Shown piece after piece: positions 46,732-57,489 of a stretch of 64,000 nucleotides of DNA. The position numbers were made by a program, and so were the translations under genes. Location of the stretch: the NCBI RefSeq assembly GCF_007971385.1, contig NZ_CP042434.1:2542001-2606000 (forward strand). The letters run 5' to 3'. Source of the stretch: Arachidicoccus ginsenosidivorans (GTDB lineage Bacteria; Bacteroidota; Bacteroidia; Chitinophagales; Chitinophagaceae). Below the pieces are notes generated by a model. That model was not told where the DNA came from. It ran no database searches and saw only the letters and a list, made by a program, of their open reading frames with translations. Position 1 is the stretch's first letter. Every line of letters begins with the position of its first letter.

Positions 46732-48067
46732 CTATAAGTTTTTTACATTTTCCTTGAACTGATCTCCACGGTCCATATAGTTTTTGAATAGATCAAAACT
46801 GGAACAACCCGGGCTAAGTAGAACCGCATCGCCTTTTTCTGCAAGATGGTAGGCCTGCTCTACGGCATCTTTCATAGAGGCGGTTTGTACAATCTGTGGG
46901 ACGATGTCTTTAAATGCTTCGGCTATCTTTTGATTATCCAGTCCAATACAGACAATTGCTTTTACTTTTTCACTGACCAGATCTGCGATCAGGGTATAAT
47001 CATTGCCTTTGTCTACACCACCCATGATCAGTACCGTGGGCTTTTCCATACTCTCTAGTGCAAACCATACAGAGTTCAGGTTGGTTCCTTTACTATCGTT
47101 GATAAAATCAACGCCTCTGATGGTGGCTACAAACTCCATACGATGGGCCAGACTTTCAAAAGTCTGCACCGCTGAACGAATTTTCTCTTTACGGATGTCC
47201 AGCACGGATGCCGCAATGCCTGCTGCCATAGTGTTATACTGATTGTGTTTACCTTTTAATGCAACAAAATCGTAGATATTCATACTGACCTGCTCTTCCT
47301 GCAGTTTGATCAGCATTTCACTGTTCTTGATGTAAGCGCCTTTGGATACTTCTTGTTTCATAGAGAAAGGTAATAAGTTAGATGAGATGGAAATATTTTT
47401 TAAATGGCCGGTGATCAGCGGATCATCTATATTATAGATAAAATAATCACCGGGTTTTTGATTTTGTACGATTTTGAACTTGCTCTGAATATATTTCTGG
47501 ATATCATATTCATACCTGTCCAAATGGTCTTCTGTAATATTGAGCAGGATGGCGATGTCAGGACGAAAGTGCTGGATATCATCGAGTTGAAAGGAACTGA
47601 TTTCTGCTACGTATAGCGCCTTGGGCTTTAGTGCCACCTGTCGGGCAATGGAGATGCCAATATTACCCACCAGGGCAACATCCAAGCCGGCTTCTTTACA
47701 AATATGATAGATCAGGCTGGTTGTCGTGCTCTTGCCATTGGTGCCGGTAATGCCAACAATTTTACTGTCTCCTTTATATCTGTAAGCGAGTTCTATTTCG
47801 CTGATGACTTGTATATTTTTAGCCCTTATCTTTTGACTAGCTCATTTTTCTCCGGAATCCCCGGACTTTTAACGATTAATGATGCGTTCAGCACCAGATT
47901 TTCCGTGTGACCTCCTTGCTCAAATGGGATATCATGCTCTTCCAGCTCTCTTTCGTAGAGCGGTGCCAATTGGCCTGCATCCGTTAAAAACACGTCGAGT
48001 CCCTTGATCTTAGCGAGCACAGCAGCTCCTACGCCGCTCTCCCCGCCACCAAGGATAATGACTTCAT
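46732..48067 (-). CDS. murD: UDP-MurNAc-L-Ala-D-Glu ligase MurD, two frameshifts
   Basis: Adds D-Glu to UDP-MurNAc-L-Ala. The reconstructed N-terminus MKVIILGGGESGVGAAVLA appears only if the TT at 48063-48064 is three T. The first break is therefore in codon 2. The second break is the T run 47831-47834 (4, needs 5). The corrected protein reads on through KSPGIPEKNELVKKIRAKNIQ and then the ATP loop GTNGKSTTTSL to DVALVGNIG, where the intact part begins. C-terminal motifs LLSPGCSSFDLF and GDQFKENV are classic MurD. Corrected length 445 residues. Confidence 0.92.
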
Positions 48068-48153
48068 ATTTTTATTTGGTTCTATATGTTGACTTTTAGC
48101 TGCCACTTTTATTTTGATTACAACGAATACGATTTTTTCTATTAATCTGTCAA

Positions 48154-49456
48154 CTATCTGATTTTCAGTGTCGCAATAGAGAATACCACTAATAAAACCG
48201 TGATAATCCAAAACCTAATAGCGATCTTACTTTCATGGAATCCCTTTTTCTGGTAATGATGATGCAGGGGACTCATTAAAAAGATCCGCCTGCCTTCTCC
48301 ATATTTCCTTTTTGTATATTTAAAATAACTGACCTGTATAATTACACTAAGTGTTTCTACGAAGAAGATTCCGCAAAAAATGGGTAACAATAATTCTTTG
48401 CGTACAATAATGGCCAGAGAAGCAATGATACCTCCCAGCGCCAGAGAGCCGGTGTCCCCCATAAACACCTGGGCAGGATAGGCGTTATACCAGAGAAATC
48501 CAATGCATGCCCCCACAAAGGCACTGATAAAAATAGTGAGCTCACCCAGATTGGGGATATACATAATATTTAGGTAGCCTGCCATTTTGAAGTTACCGGA
48601 TACGTAAACCAAAATACCCAGCCCTACCCCGATAAAGGCGCTGACACCAGCTGCCAGTCCGTCCAACCCATCGGTCATATTTGAACCGTTGGAAACCGCT
48701 GTAATAATAAAGGTGACAATCAGAATATAGACGATCCAGGTATATTTTTCCGCTCCCGGCCCAATCCAGCTGATTAAACGACTGTAGTTGAACTCATGAT
48801 TTTTGACAAAGGGAATCGTCGTGATCGGTGCGTTTACCTTTACATATTTAATATTTACACCGTCTACTTTACGGATGGTTTCATTTGGATTGTTGATCTT
48901 CATATCCACGGTGCTTTGGTTGCCACTGGGGATAACTTCCCTTTCCATAGATACATTGTGGTTAAAATACAATGTAGCACCGATAATAATGCCGAGTCCG
49001 ACCTGACCAATGATTTTGCAGTACCGGCGAGGCCATCAGAATCTTTCTTTTTATATTGTTCGCCCTTTTGCTGGGCTTTACGACGGGATTTTATTTTCAG
49101 ATAATCATCTAAAAAGCCAATCGCGCCCAACCATACAGTACACAGTAACATGAGCCGAACATATACCTTATCCAGGTCCGCCAATAGTAATGTTGGGATA
49201 ATAATGGCCAGTAGAATAATAATACCACCCATTGTGGGTGTACCTTTTTCTGCGCTTCTCCTGCCAGACCTAAGTCACGTACGGTTTCACCGATTTGCTT
49301 TCTGGAAAGCAGGTTAATAATTCGCTTCCCATAAACAGTGGCGATAAATAAGGACAGCAATATAGCCATGGCCGCACGGAACGTAATGAATTGGAATAAT
49401 CCCGCTCCGGCGATATTAAATTCTTGCTTTAACCATGTAAATAGACTGTATAACAT
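48154..49456 (-). CDS. mraY: Phospho-MurNAc-pentapeptide transferase MraY, two frameshifts
   Basis: Makes lipid I from UDP-MurNAc-pentapeptide and undecaprenyl phosphate. It has about ten helices. Motifs: [24 protein letters not shown] (only after correction), [10 protein letters not shown] (Asp-rich), [24 protein letters not shown] and the [14 protein letters not shown] end. Breaks are the T run 49245-49249 (5, needs 6) and the CC at 49024-49025 (needs three C, giving [14 protein letters not shown]). Corrected length is 434 residues. Gap to murD is 86 bp. Confidence 0.92.
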
Positions 49457-49510
49457 TTATGTTGTGTTGATGGTTCTTTTATGCCTTTTTTATAATTGAC
49501 TGCTTCTATT

Positions 49511-50972
49511 TTATTTATCTAGTAATTCAAACATTTCCCCGACCACTTCATGGTCATCAAAATGAGTTTTAACACCGCTTATTTCCTGGTACTTCTCATG
49601 GCCTTTACCGGCTACCAAAACAATGTCCCCGGAATCTGCGAGACTAATAGCTGTTTTGATCGCTTCTTTTCGGTCCACAATACTGATGGTTTTTTTCTGC
49701 CAGCGCTGTCCAGGCCTGTTTCCATTTCTTTGATAATCTGAGTAGGATCCTCACTTCTGGGATTGTCGCTGGTGAGTATTACCCGATCACTTAATAAGGC
49801 AGCCGCTGCTGCCATTTCTGGTCTTTTGGTCCGGTCACGATCGCCGCCACAACCTATTACAGAGATGATTTGCCCTCCATTATTTCTCAATTGATTAATC
49901 GTGGCCAGCACATTTTCCAGGGCATCGGGTGTATGTGCATAATCTATGATAGCAATGACCCTACCCGGGCTGATGACATAATCAAAGCGGCCTTCCGCCC
50001 TTTAATCATAGACAAAACCCTTAGGACTTCCTCCCTTTTTTCACCTAACAATGTGGCTGCGCCATATACGGCCAGCAAATTATAGGCATTAAAGGTGCCG
50101 ATTAGTCCAAAACTGACTTCTGTAGCTCCCACCAGCATCGTGAGGCCCGTGAGGTTATTTTCCAGGATCTTGCCTTTGAATTCCGCCATATTTTTAAGGC
50201 CGTAATAATGCTTGGACGCCTTGGTATTCTGCAGCATAACTGTGCCCCGCTTATCATCTGCATTGGACAAAGCGAAAGCGTCCGAAGTCAATCCATCAAA
50301 AAAGGCTTTTTTGGCTTTGATATAATTATCAAAGGTTTTATGATAGTCCAGGTGGTCATGGGTGATATTACTAAACAATGCCCCTTTAAAATGAAGTCCT
50401 GCAATGCGCTTTTGATCGATGGCATGACTGCTGCATTCCATAAAGGCATGCGTGCAGCCCGCACTGACCATTTCAGCAAGTAGTGCATTTAACTGAATGG
50501 CATCCGGGGTTGTATGGGTCGCCGGAATTATGGACTGCCCGATCTTGTTTTGCACTGTGCTGACCAGACCGCAGCTATAACCAAGTTCTGAAAACAGGTT
50601 AAAGAGTAAGGTGGCGATGGTGGTCTTGCCATTGGTGCCAGTTACGCCTACCAGTTGCAATTTAGCGGAAGGTTCATCATAGAAATTATGAGCCATAACC
50701 CCAGTGGCTTCGTGGCTGTTTCTGACCTGAACATAGGTGGCACTTTCATGCAGGGTGGAGGGCAACTGTTCACAGATAATAGCGGTGGCGCCCAAAGCGA
50801 CTGCTTTATCTATAAATTGATGACCGTCTACCTGAACGCCTGCCACTGCTATAAATACGCTGCCAGGCTGTACTTTTCTGGAATCCAGGTGTAACGCCTG
50901 AACATCAAGATCTGTCTGACCGTGCACCTGTACCAGGGCTACCTTATGTAATATGTCACGTAACTGTTTCAA
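49511..50972 (-). CDS. murE: UDP-MurNAc-L-Ala-D-Glu:meso-DAP ligase MurE, two frameshifts
   Basis: Adds the third stem-peptide residue, meso-diaminopimelate if the family's usual DNPR motif is a guide. [10 protein letters not shown] is present, which marks meso-DAP specificity rather than lysine. N-terminal [21 protein letters not shown] loop [14 protein letters not shown], and [12 protein letters not shown] are intact. Breaks: CCC at 49998-50000 (needs four, giving [10 protein letters not shown]) and the T run 49690-49696 (7, needs 8, giving [13 protein letters not shown]). The C-terminus then runs [12 protein letters not shown] and ends at 49511. Corrected length 487 residues. Fits with Mpl, which recycles the same DAP peptide. 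Confidence 0.93.
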
Positions 50973-51068
50973 ATGCGATAATTCAGATAATATTTATAAG
51001 TACTGTTGGATTTTAAATCCTTTACTGATTGAATCTCTTTTTCAAACCTCATTTAGGGCCGATCATCC

Positions 51069-53243
51069 TTAAGTGCTTTGTTTTGGGGGATCCCCTAAAT
51101 AAAGCTGCACAACCTGCCCTTTTTCTACCGGAGCACCCGCATCAAGCGACTGCTTACTGACCCGCCCAAATCCTTTGACATCTACTTTAAGTCCTAATCC
51201 TTCACATATATATAAGGCGTCTTTGAGGCCCATTCCGCTTAGATCTGGCATTTTGTTGCCGTTTAGCCCTTTTTTGAAGCCCGTCTGCACACTTCCAAGA
51301 GGTGCCAGGTAACTCTCAGGCTGGTTGTTGTTATAAAACCTGCTCCAGATGGCATCCTCATCTTTAGTGGCATATTGGTATTTCCAGCCCAGTGTATTAG
51401 CCACTGTTTTAAATGAAGAGGTTTTGCCGACAAAACTATAGTCGCTGGCCACTTTTTTCAGGCTGTCGAGTCCCGCATAATGATTGGGATTATTGCGTCT
51501 GACATAAAGCGTATATAACCTTTCGGCAATTTCTTTAAAAACCGGCCCTGCCACAGCGGCGCCATAGTAATGGGCTGCGTGCGGTTTGTTGACAATTTCT
51601 ACCACGCAGGTATACTGCGGGTCGTCAGCTGGAAAATAACCGGCGAAAGCAGACTGATAGATTTTGGAACTATAGCCATTTTTACCGTCTGCCACAAGTG
51701 CGGTGCCTGTTTTCCCGCAGAGTTTAAAGGGAAGATCCTTTAGTAAGGTGTATCCTGTTCCATGCTTGTCATTACAGACACCATAGACCAGGGATTGCAG
51801 CTTTTTAATAACAGTGGAATCTGCAATGGTCCTTAGTTTGGTCGGTTCAATCTGTTTGATGATCTGCCCTTCCTTTGCAAAAGCAGAAACCAGATAAGGT
51901 TTCATCATTACACCGTCATTTGCTACAGCGTTGTATAGCATAGCGATGGCCAGAGGAGAGATGAGCGTATTATAGCCAAAAGCCATCCAAGGCAAAGTGG
52001 TGGCACTCCAGAGCTTACTTTGGGGTGTATATAAGAATGGATGCCTTTCTCCTTTAATATCAACCCCGGTTAAGCTACCCAGTCCGATTTTTTCAGGTGG
52101 TTAATAAACTGCATGGGATTGTTTTTGTAAGCGTTATAGACCAGTTCAGCCATACCCACGTTGGAGCTGACTTCAAATGCTTCCTTAACATTGGCTACAT
52201 TTCCATGATTTTCTGCATCATTGACCACGCGTCCATTGATGGCCCAATGCCCACCATGCAGGTCAATGGGTGCATCCAGCGTTGTTTTGTTGTCTTCTAA
52301 AAGCGCCAGCATTGTGGCCAGTTTGAAAATGGAGCCTGGTTCTGTAGGTGCCACGGCATAATTAAAATTTTCCCAATAATTCCCGTTTGGTGTCCTGCCC
52401 AGATTGGCAATGGCTTTGATTTTACCGGTTTTTACTTCCAAAACAATCGCGCAGCCATGCGTGGCTTCATTAGAAACCATCATTTTCATCAAGGCATTTT
52501 CGGCAATTTCCTGAATATGGGTATCAAGGGTTGTAATAATATCTTTACCATTCTCGGGATCGATATCTGCTGATTCGTCCACAGGTACTGCCACACCGCC
52601 GGCGATAAACCTGACCAGCCTTTTTCCCGGCGTCCCTTGAGTACGGAATCATAAGTGCCTTCCAACCCCACTTTTTGGGAATTGCTGCGGTTCAGCCCAA
52701 TGGTTCTATAGGCCAGAATCTGATACGGGTTTAAGCGAATGTTTTTGGTCTCTGCAATAAATCCACTTTTATTACGTCCTTCTCTTACCAGCGGTAATTT
52801 TAATAATTTCTGGTAGGTTCTATAAGAGATTCCTTTTTTCAGGCTAAAATAGCGGCTGCCCTTTCTATACCCTTCTTTCAAGAGTTGTTTGTACATAGCG
52901 GCCGTTTTGTCTTTAAACAACTCTGCCAGTCCATAACTTAAGGAATCCAGATTCTCCGTAAAACGTTTACCGTTTTTTTCTCTCAGTCCGTCCGCCTCAA
53001 AGTCAATGTAAACATCGAATTGTGGAATGCTGGTGCTCAGCATCTGTCCATTGTCACTATAAATAGTCCCTCTGTCGGCAGCAATTTCCTGAATTTTCTG
53101 GTGCAGGCTATCGCTCATGGATTCCCAATAGTCCCCTGCACTTGTTGAATATAGAAAGCCTTACCGACGATCACAATACAAACAAGTACCACTAACAAAA
53201 AGCAGAGGTACACACGCCATAATATGTCGCGTTTTATTTCCAT
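51069..53243 (-). CDS. ftsI: Septal transpeptidase FtsI (PBP3) with PASTA domain, three frameshifts
   Basis: Cross-links septal peptidoglycan. N-terminal transmembrane helix (VYLCFLLVVLVCIVIVGKAF), then the PBP dimer domain with AADRGTIYSDNG. The transpeptidase domain has EPGSIFKLATM (SxxK, catalytic Ser), SSNVGM (SxN) and CGKTGTA (KTG). A C-terminal PASTA domain (MPDLSGMGLKDAL) follows. Breaks are the C run 53133-53136 (4, needs 5), T run 52621-52625 (5, needs 6) and T run 52088-52093 (6, needs 7). Corrected length 725 residues. It starts 3 bp after the ftsL stop. Confidence 0.93.
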
Positions 53244-53246
53244 GTA

Positions 53247-53591
53247 TTAATTTGCCTTAGGTTTTCTTGTTTCTAATTTGATATGAACAGGCGGGATTTC
53301 ACTGATTTTGAGTCCCGATGGTTCGACTGATTTTACTAATTCCGATTCTCTGGTCTGATACATCAATTCACTTTTGAGGGTTTTGTATTCAAACTGGAGA
53401 TCTTTAATTTCCCTGGTTGTGCGACTGATGTCACGGATAGCCTTATCGGCCATATGGCCATTGGCGATATATAATACCGTCAACATAGCCAAAAACAGAA
53501 AGTATCCGATATTACCAGTAATCCAGTCATAACGGACGACTTTCTTAAATGATGCTCTAAACGTATGTTTTTCCTCTTGTTGTTGCATCAT
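53247..53591 (-). CDS. ftsL: FtsL-like division protein
   Basis: A small bitopic protein of 114 residues: a short basic cytoplasmic part, one transmembrane helix (GYFLFLAMLTVLYIANG, about 30-46) and a coiled-coil periplasmic region (TTREIKDLQFEYKTLKSEL). The short Pro-rich end reads PPVHIKLETRKPKAN. Sequence conservation is weak in this family, and its place between rsmH and ftsI identifies it. It is intact, unlike its neighbours. FtsL works with FtsB and FtsQ to activate septal synthesis. Confidence 0.85.
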   Translation of the reverse strand: MMQQQEEKHTFRASFKKVVRYDWITGNIGYFLFLAMLTVLYIANGHMADKAIRDISRTTREIKDLQFEYKTLKSELMYQTRESELVKSVEPSGLKISEIPPVHIKLETRKPKAN

Positions 53592-53617
53592 GATTCAGGT
53601 TAAAGGTTATATATCGG

Positions 53618-55000
<1,383 letters not shown>

Positions 55001-55087
55001 TACGGTTGGATCAAGTTGTTATTTGGAACTTTCTACCACAAAATAACACTTTTTCCCACTTTTAACCCAAAAAATGCAAGAGCTATT

Positions 55088-55323
55088 TTATCCACAGTGG
55101 TAGTGGGCCTCAAACATTGTCCAGCAGGGAATTACAGGATATTTAGGATTATGCCCTGTGCGTCTGTGGTGCATAAGCTTGCTATTATTGTGGATAACCT
55201 GTGGATAGTGTGTGGATAACCATAACCAACTGCCATGATTAAATCGCTAACCCTTAATATCCATCACTATTTGGGCGAATTGCATTGTTTTGGGCCTAAA
55301 AGCAATAGGCGGTCTGTGGATAA
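55088..55323. promoter_or_regulatory. Cluster of DnaA boxes upstream of mraZ
   Basis: Four perfect TTATCCACA 9-mers: 55088-55096 (+), 55189-55197, 55211-55219 and 55315-55323 (all minus), and a one-mismatch copy at 55200-55208. All are in a 447-bp gap (55001-55447) between divergent mraZ and the cytochrome gene. AT-rich sequence follows at about 55400-55445. No gene is in the gap. DnaA binding is expected. Whether this is the replication origin or a regulatory site for the dcw promoter is open. Confidence 0.8.
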
Positions 55324-55447
55324 CTGCAAAATGTAGGAATTTAGAGATTTTCCGCATCTCGAAATCCTTTTTGGGTGGCGCTTGTTAGCTTTGGCAGGAA
55401 GTTCTCATCATAGTATTTCTATTATTTTTTAACAGTTTATTAGTAAA

Positions 55448-56029
55448 GTGAAGTCCGTTTCTTATACCCGTGCCCACAGAATTCTACACTGGCTGATAGC
55501 AGGTGTTTTTCTTTTTATACTTTTAACCGTCCTGCTGCGACAAAATTGGATGAACAAAACCCAGATGGGAGAGATTCTTGCCGCGAAGTTGTCTGAAAAG
55601 GGTATAGCGCTTACCAAGGCGGATGCCGCAAAGATTGGTAAGGCTATTCGATATCCCATGTGGCGCTGGCATGTATGGGCCGGCTATGTATTGATTGGGC
55701 TGTATATAATCCGAATGTTGGTCTTTCGATTCCAGGGCGTCACCTTTAAAAGTCCATTCAAAAAGCATCTGATTGCAAAAGAACGGCTCAAATCCATCAT
55801 TTATGTGCTTTTCTATATTTGCTTTGCAACTTCTCTGCTGACCGGAATGCTAATGGTGTGGTCTCCTAGAACTGCGGCCTGGCAGCAAGTACATCATATA
55901 GCCAAGCTCGTGCATGTGCAGTCCTTATATTACGCGGTAACTTTTATTGTTTTGCATTTATTGGGTCTTGTCATAGGAGAACTGGGCAAAGACAAAGGCA
56001 TTATTTCTAGGATGGTTCATGGAGGATGA
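55448..56029 (+). CDS. Cytochrome b561-like membrane protein
   Basis: A 193-residue protein with four predicted helices. Conserved histidines appear in RAHRILHWLIAG (first helix), WHVWAGYVLIG (second), VHHIAKLVH and VLHLLGLVIG. These are the haem-ligand positions of the di-haem cytochrome b561 family, which moves electrons in the inner membrane. The start is GTG at 55448. No in-frame ATG is upstream. It is divergent from mraZ and stands alone. No quinone-oxidoreductase partner or catalase gene is next to it, so its partner is unknown. Confidence 0.88.
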   Translation: MKSVSYTRAHRILHWLIAGVFLFILLTVLLRQNWMNKTQMGEILAAKLSEKGIALTKADAAKIGKAIRYPMWRWHVWAGYVLIGLYIIRMLVFRFQGVTFKSPFKKHLIAKERLKSIIYVLFYICFATSLLTGMLMVWSPRTAAWQQVHHIAKLVHVQSLYYAVTFIVLHLLGLVIGELGKDKGIISRMVHGG

Positions 56030-56322
56030 ATCTATGGCAAGGGCGTAAAAGGACAGACTCTTTTTATGAGGCGTTCCCAATATGTTCCATTGAGTTTGAA
56101 GGTATTAAAAATAGTAAGGCTTAAAGCAAGCGAGCTATCTCCACCAACACATTTGCAGACGCTTGTTTAAAAACGACGTAAAATATAAATTCAAAAAGCA
56201 GGACCGCAAAGAACCTTTATTGCCATAAGTCTTGGGTCAAAACCATAAATGCCCACTTAGTCACACTAAAAAAAGATTTCTTTTGACATTTTGATTGCGA
56301 TCCTGCTGAGTTAACCATAGTC

Positions 56323-56922
56323 TTAGAATGATTCAATAACCGCTGGTTCGGGGAGCCTTGACTTGGCGTTTAAACTGGGTTGATTACCGTCCTGGGAATG
56401 GCGATAGCCTAAGGCAACCGCAAATAATGGCTGGTGATGACTTAAGCCCAGGATCTTCCTATACTCATCTACCTGGATGCCTTCCATCGGTGTACTGTCG
56501 AGCCCCATTTCCGCTGCTGCAGATAAAAAGAACCCTAAGGAAAGATATACCTGGTTTTTCATCCAGGATTTTATTTGACTGCTACCCGTGGGTTTGACAA
56601 AATTGTGATAGTAATCAATGGATCCCTTCGGCAGATGCTGCTGAATCTGCTCCTCAAACTTTTCAATATCATCGGCGGCGCTGAATACCACCAGATGACT
56701 TGCCTCATTTATTTTAGCCTCATTGAAATAGGAGGCTGCTGCAAGCTTACTTTTAAGTTGCTCATTACCAATAAATACAAATTTCCACGGCTGGCTATTA
56801 ATGGAGGAAGGGCTCAGCCTAAGGATCGCTTTTAACTGATCAATAAGCTCTATGGGGACTTTTTTGTCCGCATTGTATTTTTTTGTTGAATATCTGGCTT
56901 CGGCCAATGCTAAAAAACTCAT
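56323..56922 (-). CDS. Nitroreductase-family NAD(P)H-dependent oxidoreductase
   Basis: An FMN-dependent reductase of 199 residues similar to NfsB. The N-terminus has ARYSTKKYN and LRLSPSSINSQPWKFV (the FMN-binding RxSxxxQPW type). The middle has KSWMKNQVYLSLGFFLSAAAEMGLDSTPMEG and the C-terminal half has FAVALGYR. It probably acts as a dimer in the cytoplasm on quinones or nitro compounds. It is divergent from an HxlR regulator over a short intergenic region with shared repeats, the usual arrangement for control of the reductase by that regulator. Confidence 0.94.
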   Translation of the reverse strand: MSFLALAEARYSTKKYNADKKVPIELIDQLKAILRLSPSSINSQPWKFVFIGNEQLKSKLAAASYFNEAKINEASHLVVFSAADDIEKFEEQIQQHLPKGSIDYYHNFVKPTGSSQIKSWMKNQVYLSLGFFLSAAAEMGLDSTPMEGIQVDEYRKILGLSHHQPLFAVALGYRHSQDGNQPSLNAKSRLPEPAVIESF

Positions 56923-56941
56923 TAGGTTGCATTTTTATTGT

Positions 56942-57013
56942 TACTATAAAATTTATTGCTGCAAAATTAAGTATAGTATGTTATATTTGCAATATCTGTC
57001 AAAATGTATAGTA
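56942..57013. promoter_or_regulatory. HxlR promoter and candidate operator
   Basis: A perfect -7 box TATATTTG at 56982-56989 (plus) serves the HxlR gene, 28 bp before its ATG. The 7-mer TATAGTA occurs at 56972 and 57007 in direct orientation, and as its inverse TACTATA at 56942. The symmetry suggests regulator sites controlling both divergent genes. Confidence 0.5.
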
Positions 57014-57017
57014 GCCG

Positions 57018-57398
57018 ATGTATCGTATAGAAAACAAAGAATATCCCTGTAGCACTAGCCTCACCATGAAATTCATTGGAGGGAAATGGAAGGCTGTCAT
57101 CCTTATGCATCTGATTAAACCTAAAAGGTATCATCAACTCAGAAAGGAATTGCCCATGGTAACCGAACGTACTATAGGCCTGCAGCTCAAAGAATTGGAA
57201 GAAGATGGATTGATTTCCAGAAAAGTATTTACAGATAAACCGCTCAAGGTAGAATATGCAATGACGGAGTTTGGCAGAACACTCATACCGGTGTTAACCG
57301 GTATTGCTGCCTGGGGAAAAAAGGCGGCTAGCCGTCAGGAGCGAATTGAAGAATTTCCCGATATAGAAAATTTGGAGTGCAGTATAATAGAGCAATAA
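57018..57398 (+). CDS. HxlR-family transcriptional regulator
   Basis: A winged helix-turn-helix regulator of 126 residues. Motifs: YPCSTSLTMKFIGGKWKAVIL (N-terminal, with conserved Cys11 next to the first helix), YHQLRKELPMVTERTIGLQLKELEEDGLISRKVF (recognition helix and wing) and EYAMTEFGRTLIPV. Cys11 could make it a thiol or electrophile sensor like HypR, by inference. It is divergent from the nitroreductase gene, its likely target. Confidence 0.94.
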   Translation: MYRIENKEYPCSTSLTMKFIGGKWKAVILMHLIKPKRYHQLRKELPMVTERTIGLQLKELEEDGLISRKVFTDKPLKVEYAMTEFGRTLIPVLTGIAAWGKKAASRQERIEEFPDIENLECSIIEQ

Positions 57399-57421
57399 AG
57401 ATGGGATGATTCCCAAAAAAA

Positions 57422-57454
57422 GGAGCCAATAATGTTTTAAGCATTATTGACTCC
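57422..57454 (-). terminator. Terminator of the TonB receptor gene
   Basis: GGAGCCAATAATG pairs with CATTATTGACTCC (one mismatch, 7-nt loop). On the minus strand it is followed by seven T, matching termination of the receptor gene ending at 57490. The plus-strand side is less T-rich, but the HxlR gene may use it too. Confidence 0.7.
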
Positions 57455-57489
57455 AAATCTCAATTTAATGTTTAACCAGTTTCTAATCC

